Assembly: GCA_032622095.1 (NCBI GenBank)
Contig: CP136068.1
Span: forward strand, 161,591,465 to 161,655,464
From: Siphonodentalium dalli
Lineage: Eukaryota; Mollusca; Scaphopoda; Gadilida; Siphonodentaliidae
Direction: 5' to 3'
DNA length: 64,000 bases
The notes under the pieces are model-generated. The model worked only from the letters and a program-made list of their open reading frames with translations. It searched no databases and was not told where the DNA came from. The stretch's first letter is position 1. The number at the start of each line of letters is the position of its first letter. This document shows, one piece after another, positions 22,878 to 42,555 of this stretch. The position numbers and the translations under genes were made by a program.

Positions 22878-23278
22878 TTAACCCTTTACCCAACAGAAGG
22901 GCCCTGTGCCAATGCATTCTCGTATATATGCGAGTCGACCATAGGTCGCCTCGCATATATAAGAGAATGCATTGGCTTAACACATTAAAAATTATAAAAT
23001 TGTTAAAGAATGTAAGAAAAAATGGTAAAAAGTGTTAAAAAAAGATTTTTTTTAGGCCAATGCATTCTCTTATATATGCGAGGCGACCTATGGTCGACTC
23101 GCATATATAAGAGAATGCATTGGCACAGGGCATAACTGTAACCATCACAATGTGGTCAATGAGCCGGTTCCCAATGATATCCATATTTGTATGGTTCTAT
23201 TGAGACAGACCGAAGATATTTTAGGCTGTTGAATCTTTATTTGGCCGGTTTTGGCCGGTTTGTTGGGTAAAGGGTTAA
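22878..23278 (+). mobile_element. piggyBac-like twin-hairpin MITE (family A), copy 2
   Basis: Best preserved copy. TTAA at 22878-22881 and 23275-23278; ends CCCTTTACCCAACA and its exact complement. Hairpins at about 22909-22977 and 23056-23124. The uninterrupted A6 in the spacer (GTAAGAAAAAATGG) is the reference for the insertion seen at 58551. Confidence 0.9.
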
Positions 23279-23282
23279 CATA

Positions 23283-23560
23283 ATATAAACGGCAACATGC
23301 ATATAAAATGCATATTTACCAAAGTTAACGACATGAACAGTAAACGTTGGGTAGTTCCACATGTAACGGCGCTACGAGCACATTGTCTTAAAATACGTGT
23401 ATGATTGATTATTCCGAGATAATTACATGCTATTTACGGGGAAATATAGAGAGCATGGATACTATAGTGGAACTACATAGTTGTTAATTCCCATGTAGTT
23501 AGCTGTGGTACAGATGCATTTTATAAGGGTTTGGCTTTAGGTTTCTGACAAAATGTAGCT
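23283..23560. mobile_element. MITE related to 20742-21075, degenerate
   Basis: CGGCAACATGCATATAAAATGC at the left, TAGTTCCACATGTAACGGCG and a degenerate complementary right half (CTACATAGTTGTTAATT, AGATGCATTTTATAAGGG). Confidence 0.5.
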
Positions 23561-24559
23561 TAATCTCTTTACCAAAATGCCCACAAAATGCCTGGCAAAG
23601 TTACAGGTTTATGAAGGTAATCTAGCTTATATATGCCCACTCCGATTGCAAAAATCAACGGGATCATCTTTCCAAAAAACAAATCTTCAAATTATAATTT
23701 ATTTTTCATTTCAATATTTATTTTCATATTGTCATGTTTTTTGATAATGTAAATATACAGATTCATGACTTTATAACGTGTGTATAGGTCTAAATTAAAA
23801 CACCGAAACACCATGCAGTTGCCTCCTTATAATTTCATACCCCCTCACCACAGCCTCACTAAACAAGTGCTCTGTGAATTATATACTGTATAGGTAAATA
23901 TACCTTTTATTGGTTTTAATTTGTTGCCTGCAATGTGTTTTAATAGCCCAATATATTTTGTATTATCCAGCTGTATTATCCTTAATTGTTATCCTGGAGC
24001 TCAAGCGCGTTTAAAGCTGGATTCAGAATTGCAGTGAAGGGGTGGTCTCCTACATATGGTTGAGCATTAAACTATCTATCTATCTTTATATCTGTCTATA
24101 CGATATTATCAAAAATACATCAAACAACCGGTGCTTCTATGAGTTGTATGATTGAACATGAGCGTTCCAGCCACCGACTTGTCTCGAGACAGCCACAGCA
24201 CCTCGTGGTTAAGATGCTAATATCAATGCAAGACGTTCTTTAAATAGTCAGAAAGTAAATTAAGCAATCTTGTCTGGGCGCCGTATACTAAAATGCACAT
24301 AGAATCGAGGCCGAAAACCCCCGGCTATGAATAGACTGGAATATTTATAGACGCTGATTGATTCGAACCCACATGCTCGTGTTTATAGAGGGCGCTGCTA
24401 ACCAAAACATGGCTGTCAGGAACTCCATCTTTGGTTAGGCTTCTAAAGAAGCGCGAAATAATAAAATCGATTAAACGACTCCAAAATCACCACACGAATG
24501 TCGTAATACCTACATGTGTTACTAAAACGAAATCTCCATAATAAACATCCAGGCCCCGA
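23561..24559. repeat. Upstream of actin: fragments of dispersed repeats, tRNA-like box
   Basis: 23990-24095 resembles a 3' repeat end (TGAGCATTAAACTATCTATC). On the minus strand GGGTTCGAATC at 24360-24370 matches the internal B box of tRNA genes and follows GGTTAGCAGCGCCC. A tRNA-derived SINE remnant is possible, but no cloverleaf can be drawn. Confidence 0.3.
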
Positions 24560-31453
<6,894 letters not shown>

Positions 31454-31940
31454 GCGCGAAGCGTTCTCTTCTACGCCCGCACTACATCCTCCACGAGCGG
31501 CGAACTATTTGTGGTGCTCCTTGTCTGTTTGTGTGCGTCTATGAACTCATGAACTATACAATCCATACCAACACCTGTGTTTATAAACATTTAAATCAAA
31601 GAATTCTTCTCATTATCGGAGTCGGACACTCTAAAACATCTAAGACATTATAATTTCGAAAAGATTAGTGCACAAAAGAGGGGAAACAACTCCGGAGCTA
31701 CTGCAGTGATTGTTAATCCTTTGTATACACGAATCATCAACCTTTCGTATGGGAATCAAAAAACACTATCAATGTTATTTTGTTTACCATTTTATTTATT
31801 GAGAACTATTTGTTTACTATCACGTGATGATACCAGTATTGTGGTATGTCTGAAACAAATCCTATACAATGTAGAAATATGAAATAAGTCCGGCTTAATA
31901 AAAATAGTTCGAAATAAATTTATTTTTTATTTATAAATTT
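31454..31940 (+). other. Actin 3' UTR with polyadenylation signals
   Basis: Follows the TAA at 31451-31453. AATAAA occurs at 31897-31902 and 31913-31918, followed by a T-rich stretch (TTTATTTTTTATTTAT), giving a predicted 3' UTR of about 450-490 nt. No earlier canonical AATAAA was seen after the stop. Confidence 0.65.
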
Positions 31941-33080
31941 TATCTATTCTTATCCTTTGATTATTTCTTTAAGTATTAATAATTCCTATTTGCGCTTAGG
32001 CAGCTGCTGTTAAGGTTTATGGATACTCAACTTAGTATACATACAACTACATATGTATACCTTACAAATTGTGGCAACTGAAAAATATTCTCTACAGCAC
32101 TTGATTTAGAGACTATTATAATAATTATCACTCAATTATATTTTCTAATAATAACTTAATTGTACTTGCTGTATTAGCAAACTTTCCTTCGAACATACAC
32201 AACTTTAATAATTTCTTTCAAATGTTTTCAACTGAAGACACATTAATTACCTTGAAGGGAGGAAACTATAAACTTGAGGACGCATATTTGTTACTAGAAT
32301 TTTCATTTTTGTGGATTGTTTACTGAAGTTGAGTATCGATAATCTTTAGTGAATTTCTGTCAGCGAAGAAATCATGACCATCAGCAATTTATAATCCGCC
32401 CAACCATGTAATATTCTGATGCAATATCTCTGTTATCTGACCTAATAGATACCACCATCAACGCGTTTTCTGATTCAATCGACACACAAATATACGCGTT
32501 TTCTGATCGTTTACCTTTTCATAGCTGATTCATGCTAATAATTGATTCTTTTTACCAAAGATTATTTCTCACTAATGTTTTACTGCAATTTTGTAGTGAA
32601 GCAAACATTAGCACAATTTATGCAATGCTTTCCTCCCAAACCTTTTGATATCCTTTCCATAGCTGATTCAAGCTATTGTGGATTAATGACTAGATTTGAC
32701 ATTAATTAAAAGATTTTCAACTTTAACTTTACATTCGACTTCCGTGATCAAATCTGGATTAAAATAATTGAAACTTTTTATCAAGGATTACTTATCAATA
32801 ATGTTTGACTTCCATTTGATAGTGAATCAAACATTAACACACTTTCTACAATGCTTTCCTCCCAACCCTTCGGATATAACAGATCTTGCATCAAAATTTA
32901 GCATGAGCGCCCCAGTTAGAATCCGGCACAGTTGCACTGGAATCACGACTTTAACTATGTGAAGATGGTTTCCCTTCACATTGCCCAGTGTCAATTGTCT
33001 GCGGAAGTGACTCATTAACCCAGTCAAAACTTATCCTTGAATTAGGAGGGCCAGGGCCGTAATGGCAGGTGTTTAGGGAA
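31941..33080. repeat. Downstream of actin: A+T-rich with a ~215 bp direct duplication
   Basis: ACCAAAGATTATTTCTCACTAATGTTTTAC..CAATGCTTTCCTCCCAA at about 32555-32640 recurs, diverged, at 32770-32865. No gene recognised. Confidence 0.5.
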
Positions 33081-33644
33081 TTGGGTGACATTCATATGAT
33101 ATGGGAACTAATTCAGTTGCCCTTTTACACAACACTTACATAAGCTTAAAATAAATTCTTACTATTTGGGCGCTAGTTACAACATTTGGAAATTATGACC
33201 ATTCCACAAATAACTTATTGGCTCTTTTTAAATTATGCAACAACAATAACATGGAACCCAAACTCAGACTATTTAGTTAGAAGTTGAATAATCTTTACCT
33301 AAAATTCAATTGAGCTAAAATTTAGTTATTTTTCTTGATGGTGTAACATTTAGAAACCGGATAAAATATGATTCAGACTTATTATTTGACACACCGGAAT
33401 GTTACTAGGGATGATATAAATCTATCTTTAACCCTTGTCGGATTAAACCATCATTGATGAGTAGTTATCCCTTAGGAACTATTTAGTTTGAAGTTGAATA
33501 ATCTTTACATAGAATCAAGTTGATTTAAAACTTTAACATTTCTAAACTGGATAAAATATGATTCAAACTTATTATTTGATACACCGGAATTTCCTCAGGA
33601 AACATCTAAGAAAATTTTCTTTGTAAATTCAGCCAAGATAAGAG

Positions 33645-33893
33645 CATGACTGGAGCTTCCTGAAATTTCGCGAACACCCTGTGCCAATGCATTCTCTTAT
33701 ATATGCGAGTCTCCCACATATAACATAATACATTGGCCTAACAAGATTTACCTTGTAAGCCAATGCATTATATTATATATGGGAGACTCCCTATACATAT
33801 GGCCCATTGTGGGAGACTTTCATATTTAAGAGAATGCACTGGCACAGGATCTTTAATGCTGCACCAGGGTATCTCCCGTCATGAAAGTATTAA
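33645..33893 (+). mobile_element. Family B hairpin MITE
   Basis: CATGACTGGAGCTTCC left end, two hairpins with diverged inner arms (GAGTCTCCC..), GGCCTAACAAGATTTACC spacer, right end CTCCCGTCATGAAAG with TTAA at 33890-33893. Confidence 0.7.
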
Positions 33894-34368
33894 CCCAGCC
33901 ACAACTTAGCCTTGAATTATAGGTGGACGAGGGTCGTGATGACAGGGGTGCGGGATTTGGGTGACCCAGACATACTGACAGACATACTGACATATAGACA
34001 TGCATATGGGAACTGAACTTATTCAGTTTATGTCCTTTTTCACAACACTTACATAAGCTTAACGTGAATCCTCACTTCTTGGGTTCCAGCTGAAACATTA
34101 GTAAACAATGACCATACCACTAATTACTCATTTGTCCTTTTAAAATAATTATGCAACAACAATAATATGGAGCCCAAACTCAGTCTATTTAGTTTGAAGT
34201 TGAATAATCTTTACCTAGAATCAAGTTGAGCTAACACTTAGTTATTTCTCTTAATGGTATAACATTTCTAAACTGGATAAATTATGATTTAGACTTATAC
34301 TAAGTTATACACCGGAATTTATAGAGGAAACATTGAAGTAAATTCAGCCAAGACGAAAGCATATATCA

Positions 34369-34449
34369 TTAACCCTTCCATGACTGGAGCGTTCGCGAAA
34401 ACCCTGTGCCAAATTTGCCAATGCATTCTCTTATATATGCGAGTCTCCC
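34369..34449 (+). mobile_element. Family B MITE truncated at the hairpin apex
   Basis: TTAACCCTTCCATGACTGGAGC followed by the left hairpin arm, which stops at GCGAGTCTCCCATA and joins the next array unit (GCATAAGGTAG). Confidence 0.65.
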
Positions 34450-34778
34450 ATAGCATAAGGTAGATTCTCACTTATTGGGTGCCAGTTACATCATTCGGAA
34501 ACTATAACCATACCACTATTAAATAACACATTTGCCCTTTTAAAATACTTATGCAAGAACATGGAACTCAAAATCTGATTACTTAGTTTGAAGTTGAATA
34601 ATCTTTACCTGGAATCAAGTTGAGCTACACTTAGTTATTTCTCTTTACCTAGAATCAAGTTGATTTAAAACAATTCTAAACTGGATAAAATATTATTCAG
34701 ATTTATAAACCTGAATTTGTACACAAAACATCGAAGTAAAATATTCTTTAAATTCAGCTAAGATGAGAGCATGTATCT

Positions 34779-35038
34779 TTAACCCTTTCATGCAGGAGCT
34801 TCCCAGAAATTTTGCGAACACCCTGTGCCAATCCATTCTCTTATATATTCGAGTTTCCCATGGGGATCCTCGCATATATAAGAGAATACATTGGCCTAAC
34901 AAGATTTATCTTGTAAGCCAAAGCATTATATTATTATATGATATGCTCCAATTATGGGAGACTTACATATTTAGGAGAATGCACTGGCACGTGATTTTTA
35001 ATGCTGCATCAGAGTATCTCCCGTCATGAATGTATTAA
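34779..35038 (+). mobile_element. Family B hairpin MITE
   Basis: TTAACCCTTTCATGCAGGAGC left end; first hairpin ~34838-34893; right end CTCCCGTCATGAATG with TTAA at 35035-35038. Confidence 0.7.
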
Positions 35039-35469
35039 CCCAGCAATAACTTAGTCTTGACTTAGGAGGGCCAAGGTCATGACGACATGGGTTGGGGGAC
35101 TTGGGTGACCCAGACAAAGACGTTCATATGGGAACTAATTCAGTTATTGCCCTTTTTCACAACACTTACATTCTCTCCTCTTTGGTTCCAATTACAACAT
35201 TTGTAAATTATAAGCATACCACTAATAACTTATTTGCCCTTTAATTGTGCAATAATATGGAGCCCAAACTCAGACTATTTAGATTGAAGTTGAATAATCT
35301 TTACCTAGAATCAAGTTGAGCTAATACTTAGTTATTTCTCTTGATGATGTAACGTTTCCAAACCGGATAAAATATGATTCAGATTTATTATTTTATACAC
35401 CAGAATTTATAGCGGGAACATCGAAGTAAATTGTCTTTGTAAATTCAGCCAAGATGATAGCATATACCA

Positions 35470-35540
35470 TCCATGACTGGAGCGTTCGCGAAAACCCTGT
35501 GCCAAATTTCCAATACATTCTCTTATATATGCGAGTCACC
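35470..35540 (+). mobile_element. Family B MITE truncated at the hairpin apex, second case
   Basis: Same junction type as 34369-34449: GCGAGTCACCCATA joins GCATAAGTTAG. Confidence 0.65.
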
Positions 35541-35806
35541 CATAGCATAAGTTAGATTCTCACTTAATGTGTGCCATGCAGTTACATCATTCGGAAACTA
35601 TGGCCATACCACTATTAACTCACTCATTTGCAATAACAGGGAACGCAAACTCCATATTTATATTGAAATTGAATACCAAGAATCAAGTTGATTTAAAACT
35701 TTAATATTTCTAAACTGGATAACATATATGATTTAGACTTGACACACCGGAATTTATACAGCAAACATCGAACTAAATTATCTTTGTAAATTCAACCAAG
35801 ATGAAA

Positions 35807-36066
35807 CAATCTGACTGGAGCTTCCGGAAATTTTCGCGAAAAGATTGTGCCAATGCATTCTCTTATACATGTATATGCAATTATCTAATAGGACCCTCGC
35901 ATATATATATATAAGAGCATACATTGGCCCAACAAGATTTACCTTGTAAGCCAGTGCATTTTATTATATATGCGAGGTTACTTATATATGTGGGAGACTT
36001 GCATATTTAAGAGAATGCATTGGCACATGATATGTAATGCTGCACCAGGGTATCTCCCGTCATTAA
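35807..36066 (+). mobile_element. Family B hairpin MITE
   Basis: CTGACTGGAGCTTCC left end, hairpins with an expanded ATATATAT arm, right end CTCCCGTCATTAA at 36054-36066. Confidence 0.65.
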
Positions 36067-36722
36067 CCAAGCAATAACTTAGCCTTGAATTAGAAGGCCA
36101 GGGTCGTGACGACAGGGGTTGAGGGACTTGGGTGACCCAGACATATACGTTCATATGGGAACTAATTTAGTTATTGCTCTTTATCACAACACTTACATCA
36201 GCTTAACGTAGATTCTCTCTTCTTGGGTTCCAGTTGCAACATTAGTAAACTATGACCACACCACTAATAACTTATTGGCCCTTTTAAAATAATTATGCAG
36301 TAACATGGAACCATTATATTTTAATGCCTGACCATGTTCACAAGTTAATTACAACACATACGGTCGATTCTCACTGTCTTCTCAGATGCCAGTTACAGCT
36401 ATTAAACCATTTGGAAGCTATGACCATGAACTAATAACTTGTTTGCCCTTTTAAAATAATTATGCAGTAACATGGGACCATTATATTTTAATGCCTGACC
36501 ATGTTCACAAGTTAATTACAACACATACGATCGTTTCTCACTTCTCAGATGCCAGTTACAGCTATTAAACCATTTGGAAGCTATGACCATGAACTAATAA
36601 CTTGTTTGCCCTTTTAAAATAACTATGCAATAACAATAACATGGAACTCAAACTCAGACCATTTAGTTTGAAGCTGAATATTATTTACCTAGAATCAAGT
36701 TGAGCTAAAACTTAGTAATTTT

Positions 36723-37560
36723 TAGCTCACCTGAGACGAAGTCTCCGGTGGAGCTATAGTCATCACTCATCGTCCGTCGTCCGTCCGTGCGTGCGTCCGT
36801 CCGTCTGTCCGTCCGTCAACTTTTTTAAAAACATCTTCTCCTCTGAAACCATCATACCGAATTGGTTCATATTTGGTGTGAATGTTCCCTATGTGACTCT
36901 CATTCAGATTTGTTCAAATGAAGTCACTGGGTCAAATAGTTGCGAAGCCAGGGCCATAACTCTATTCCTCCATAGTAATTCTTACAACGACTTCTTGTTC
37001 AGAACCATTGGGCCGATTTAGCTAATATTTGGTATGGAGGGTCCTTGGGTGACTGGTGTTCAGATTTGATCAAATGAGGTCACCCGGTCAATTAGTTGAG
37101 AAACCAGGGCCATAACTCATAGTAATTCTTACAATGACTTCTTCTAAAAACATATTTGGCCGATGTAGCTTATATTTGGTACAGAGAGACCTTGGGTGAC
37201 TGGGAATCAGATTTGTTCAAATTGGGTCACTGGGTCAATTAAGGGCAGAGCCAGGGACATAACTCTAAAAACCAAAAAATTACATTTTTGCATTTTGATC
37301 ATATTTGGTGTGGATGTTCCCTATGTAACTGTCATTCAGATTTGTTCAAATGAGGTCACTGTGTCAAACAGTTGCGAAACCAGGGCCATAACTATATTCC
37401 TCCTTGGTAATTCTTATAACGACTTCTTGTCAAGAACCATTATCCCGATTTAGTTTATATTTGGTATGTGGGGTCATTGAATGACTGGGGTTCAGATTTG
37501 TTCAAATGGGGTCACTGGGTCAAATAGGGGTGGAGCCAGGGCCATAATTCCCCCAAAAAT
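36723..37560 (+). mobile_element. AGCTCACCTGAG-family repeat, terminal part
   Basis: Starts AGCTCACCTGAGACGAAGTC (a short hairpin), then GGTGGAGCTATAGTCATCAC and a CGTC/CGTGCGTC tract. Next come about four degenerate ~165-230 bp units carrying TTCAGATTTGTTCAAATG, GGTCACTGGGTCAA and AGGGCCATAACTC. The same end, in reverse, closes the elements at 57700 and 63514. This is a family I associate with mollusc genomes. ORFs at 36791-37021 and 37196-37453 are repeat shadows. Confidence 0.8.
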
Positions 37561-38099
37561 AATAAAAAATTCAGGAACTCCTTGATCAATTTAACATACA
37601 AAAAACAATTATCACCCCCACATGACCCAGAACCCCACCCTGCCCCCAACCAACAGCATTCCACCCTATCTCACCTCCTAACTCACAGGTAAATAAAGTA
37701 TTTTTTATTTAAATAAATTAAAAAACATTTAATTAAAATTTTGAAGAACTTGTGACATTACATCTTCGGGGGGGGGGGTAGAGTAGGTACCTCTGAAATC
37801 AGGGGTTTGGGAGAAAAGATGAACAGACAGATGTACAGAAATGTTCAGTAAATTCCTTTTAATACTAGTATCTGTGCATTCCCATTACAAGGCAACTCTG
37901 CTCTGAACTGACAGACATGACGCATGGCAGGGCAGATAGAGAGATAAGAGAACTTCTGTAGCTATAGGCAGAGTCCCCAGGGAGTGTATTCATGTCATTC
38001 ATAATTTAAATGAGATTAATGGTGTTATCAATGAAGCACCCTTGTTGTTTACATTATCACTCAGTGGTTATTAAAATCAGATTAATTTCATTTTCTCCA
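37561..38099. other. No recognised gene
   Basis: A+T-rich with a run of 11 G at 37768-37778. Confidence 0.45.
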
Positions 38100-39169
38100 A
38101 GAGTGTCTGGCATTTGTAGAATGAGGTTCCCAGAGGGTGAATTCATGTTGCTCCACACAGCAGGCTAGCATAACCAAATACACCCTCTGATAACTTTATT
38201 CTGCTTAGGCCTCATCTTCTGGGAAGTATCTAGAGTCTCAAGATCTCATTCTGCTTAGGCATCATCTTCTGGGAAGTATCTATAGTATCAAATTTACATT
38301 GTTGTTAGTTAAATTTCCCTTCTAGGAAGTTTCTGTATCCCTTAATTTGCAGAAGATAAAATTCATGATTGTGGTGCCCAATGGGTGCACATCACCAATT
38401 TCAACTGGGGAACTTCAATCTTATTCTAGGTCTTCCATAGCAGTTGAGGGCCTTATCAGAATGAGGTCCCCAGAGGGTGAATTTAGTGATACTAGCCCGC
38501 TGTGCAGGATAGCGTCACTAAATTCACCCTCTGGGGACCTCATTCTGCAAATAACAGACAGACTATCTCAAGGCTTGATTGTATAATACAGTGTGTTGCT
38601 TGAGGCCAGACATGCACAATGTAGGAACAGACATGCTTTTAGTGATGCTATCCCACACAGCGGGCTAGCATCAACAAATTCACCATTTGGAGACCTCATT
38701 CTGCTTAGGCCTCATCTTCTGGGAAGTGTCTATAGTATCAAATTTACATTGTTGTTAGTTAAATTTCCCTTCTAGGAAGTTTCTATATTCCCTAATTTGC
38801 AGAAGATAAAATTCACAATTGAGGGGCCCAATGGGTGAACATCACCAACTTCAACTGGGGAAATTCAATTTTATTCTAGGTCTTCCATAGCAGTTGAGGG
38901 CCTTATCAGAATGAGGTCCACAGAGGGTGAATTTAGCGTCACTAAATTCACCCTCTGGGGACCTCATTCTGCAAATGACAGACACACTATCACACTATTT
39001 CAAGGCTTGTTGTATAATACATTGTGTTGCTTGAGGCCAGGCATGCACAATGTAGGAACAGACACGCCTTTTGTGATGCTATCCCGCACAACAGGCTAGC
39101 ATCACCAAATTCACCCTCTGGCGACCTCATTCTGCTTAGGCCTCATCTTCTGGGAAGTATCTATAGTAT
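38100..39169. repeat. ~440 bp tandem repeat with large hairpins
   Basis: CTCATCTTCTGGGAAGTRTC followed by TATAGTATCAAATTTACATT recurs at about 38265 and 38715 and, interrupted, at 39145. Hairpins of AGAATGAGGTCCCCAGAGGG type lie at 38457-38547 (33 bp arms, 25 nt loop) and 38907-38971 (about 30 bp arms, ~5 nt loop). The third unit is split by the foldback element and resumes at 44211-44335. Confidence 0.88.
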
Positions 39170-40579
39170 TAGTCCGGTCGCCAAAACCCCCGAAATTCAC
39201 GGATGCGTGTTTTGGCGTATAAAGTTTTTTTCTCTGCGGATTTTGTTAATTCAGTCATCCGACATCAATATTTTATCGGCTGGCCATCTGTCAGCCTTGT
39301 GCAATTTTTTTTATAGCGACCTAAAAAGTATACCCCCCCCCCCCCCCAATTTTTTCCCAGACGTGAAACCAGTTACTTGGAATTTGTTGCAAATTCACAT
39401 GACTAATCTGGAAAATGTATATAGTTTCATTAAGCTAAGACATAATGACACTATTTCGTGCCAAAATTGAAACTCACCATCCAAGATGGCTACCAAAATG
39501 GCCACCGGAAGTTAAAATATGACATTTTTTCACAAATATCTTCTAGATCAGTTCATGCTGTTTGGAACTGGTTGAGTAATATGACTTTATTTTGTATTTT
39601 GTATATTAACTGATCATTGGATCAATTAAATATGCAATTATTGGGGTCCTACCCGCTTGTGATCCCTCAAAAATTCGATTTTACAGAACACGGTATAAAA
39701 TTTCACAAAAAATCACAACTCGGATTCTAGTCATATTTCAACAAGAAATGAACAGAAGGTTGCAATCAAGTAAGGCATACTATTACCTATGAATATTCCA
39801 ACTAAGTGAAACCAAAATTCTTACTTTGGCTCAAAATGGCTGCCAAAATGGCCGCCAAAATATGGAAAATGGTAAATATTGCCCTAGGGTGTCCTGCAAT
39901 CGCTTACAAGTTGTGGTTGATGTACAAAATTGGCTATTATGCCTTCTATACATTGAATACTAACATGTCTGCTGCATCATGGTTAATTGTTATTGTTGTC
40001 ATCACTGACATCACCAAAAACATTGGACTTTTCTCACAAAAACTTGACATAAATATCGGCAAAAATAAACTTTTCGGGTTTGGACAATTTTTTCTAGTAA
40101 TATTGTAACTATCTTTGAATTGAAAGGTGTGTATTGTATTGGTCTATCTTAAATGTGTCACACTACGGTGTTTATAGAACAAATTGCTCAAGATGGCTTC
40201 CAAAATGGCAACCAAATTGGTAATAAGTTATTTTTTTACATATATCATTATAACATTATATATATATAATTATTTTCTGCGTTATCCGAAAATGTAGCAA
40301 ATTGTGACCCATTTGGTTATTATATGTGTTAGTTAATTAACTGACAATTAAATGTTCTATTATGGCTGTACCAGTTCCGGGTGGGGCATGACAAATTCAT
40401 TTTAAATTATGGAATTTTGCGGAGAACTTCTTTTGTGATTCTGACCATATTATTGGAAGGAAATGGGCAGAACTTTGAGACGGAACTGAGATGAACCATA
40501 ATATGTGACTCTTCTGGTCCATTATGATAACAAAATATCAACTGGATACAGGATGGATGCCAATATGGTAGCCAGGGAG

Positions 40580-42470
40580 TTACTCTATGATCATAGGTGA
40601 GGTGAATAGGTATACATGGAGTTAGTGTATGTCATGAATGATGTGAATATGCATACAATGAGTGACTATATGGCTATGAGTGTGTTGTCCATAGTGAGAT
40701 GTATAGGTATACAGGGAGAGGTCATGGTCAGGTGTGTCGTGAATCGGTATGAATGGAGTTGACTGTATGGTGTACCCCGCTCGACAAAACAAGTGTCCAT
40801 TGGCACCGCGGTGTATTTGCCGTTCGGCCGCGGTGTCAGCGTTTGTAACTGCGGTTGAGCATTGCGGCCGAAAGCAAGTACACTAAAGCCGAACGGCAAG
40901 TACACCATGGCCGAAAGGCAACTACAACGCGGCCGAATGGCATGTGCACCGTGGTTAGATTTCTGATTTGTATCATCTTTTTTCAGTTTAATGAACGTAC
41001 ACCGCAGCAACTACACCATGGCCGAATGGCAAGTACACTGCGGCCCAACTGTAGTTAGCCGGTGGAGCCGCAGTGTTGTTGCATTTCGCCGCGGTGGCAA
41101 CGCTAACCGCACCGCGGTTAAGTGGACACTTGTTTGTGTGTATACTGTACGGGTGCACCCTGTGCCTGTATGGACATTGATGCGGTGTATGGATATAGCT
41201 ACATGGTCATGGGTTGAATGTACATGTGTTTCTGTATGATCACGGATGTGGTGTGTGGATAAATAGTGAGTGATTTTATGGCTACGGGTAATGTGTATGG
41301 TATACATATTTACCTCACCATTGGCCATGTCACTCACTGTATCCCTATTTGTCACACCATAGCCGAATAGCAACTCAATATATACTAATACACCCCAGCC
41401 ATGTCAGTATAGTCACTCCATATGTACATATGCACATCATCCATGGCCATATAGCCACTCGTTATATACACATACACCTCGCACATGACCATATAGCAAC
41501 ATCATTGTATATCCGCATAACCTACACATAACCATACCGCCACGAGTCGCCAAGCAGGAACACCAGGTATACTCACACATCTGACACATGACCATTTAGT
41601 CACTCCCGGCATAGATATTCATTACATTGATGTCACTCCTTGTATACCTACATGTACTCATTTCACCATTGACCATACAGTCACTACCTGTATACAAATT
41701 CCACACACAGTCATATACATGTAACCACTCGATATATACATATGAAGCCCACCCTAGACTATAGAGTCACTCCAGGTATACATATGCACCTCACCACTGG
41801 TCATTCAGTCCTTCCAGATATACAAAAAACCCGCACACACGACCACTCATACCATCCATATTTGCATATATACATCACACATGACAGTTCAGCAACGTAC
41901 TGTATAATCATACACGCCATCCATGATCATACAGCTAATCCCTACACAGATACCAATGATAATGCATCCACGAGATATAAACATATACATCCCATCCGTT
42001 ACCACAAGGACACTCCCACACGATAATGTCCACCAGCTTACTCCACTTATGCATTTCAATCATGACAGTACAGTCATTCCACGTATACCACACACATTGC
42101 CCGTAACCATAAACTCACTCACGATTTATCCACACACCCCATCCATGATCATACAGAAAACACATGTACATCCCACCCATGACCTTACAGTCACTCCATA
42201 TATACATAATCAATACATAGATGGCCATGTAGCCATAACCATACACCACATCACCGGGTGCACCAGTACAATATACACACAACCATACACCATACAGTCA
42301 CTCCATTCATACCGATTCACCCCACACCTGACCATGACATCTCCCTGTATACCTATACTTCTCACTATGGACAACACACGCATAACCATATAGTCACTCA
42401 TTGTATGCATATTCACATCATCCAAGACATACACTAACTCCATGCATACCTATTCACCTCAAATATTCAT
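40580..42470. repeat. ~60 bp minisatellite in the foldback centre
   Basis: Units of the type ACCATAYAGTCACTCCATGT, ATACCTATACACCTCACCCATG, reading on the minus strand in the left part (to about 41340) and on the plus strand in the right part. It is interrupted on the left by the 40775-41135 insertion. Confidence 0.85.
40775..41135 (+). mobile_element. GCCGCGGTG-rich MITE inserted in the left foldback arm
   Basis: Ends ACAAAACAAGTGTCCA and TGGACACTTGTTTG are inverted. The interior is many degenerate copies of GGCCGCGGTGTACTTGCC in both orientations. The paralogous position in the right arm lacks it (uninterrupted near 42285). Confidence 0.75.
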
Positions 42471-42555
42471 AGAGTAACTCCCTGGCTACCATCTTGGCAT
42501 CCATCCTGTATCCAGTTGATATTGGTTTATCATAATGGAACAGAAGAGCCACATA

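Larger units (their letters stand above)
33081..36720. repeat. Tandem array with ~1.1 kb higher-order unit containing hairpin MITEs
   Basis: The block AGATTCTCACTTNTTGGGTKCC..ACCATACCACTAATAAC..TTTTAAAAT recurs at about 33130, 34060, 34450, 35165, 35540, 36195, 36360 and 36525. Long and short units alternate (~390, 715, 375, 655 bp), and 34060-35165 repeats at 35165-36195. The last two units are a ~168 bp short form. Long units carry a full family B MITE. Confidence 0.85.

Noticed and set aside
41742..42393. Long ORFs with repeated HIHxTHDH-like peptides as a repeat protein
   Set aside because: Shadow of the ~60 bp minisatellite; frames open on both strands and not in phase with the unit in the older copy.
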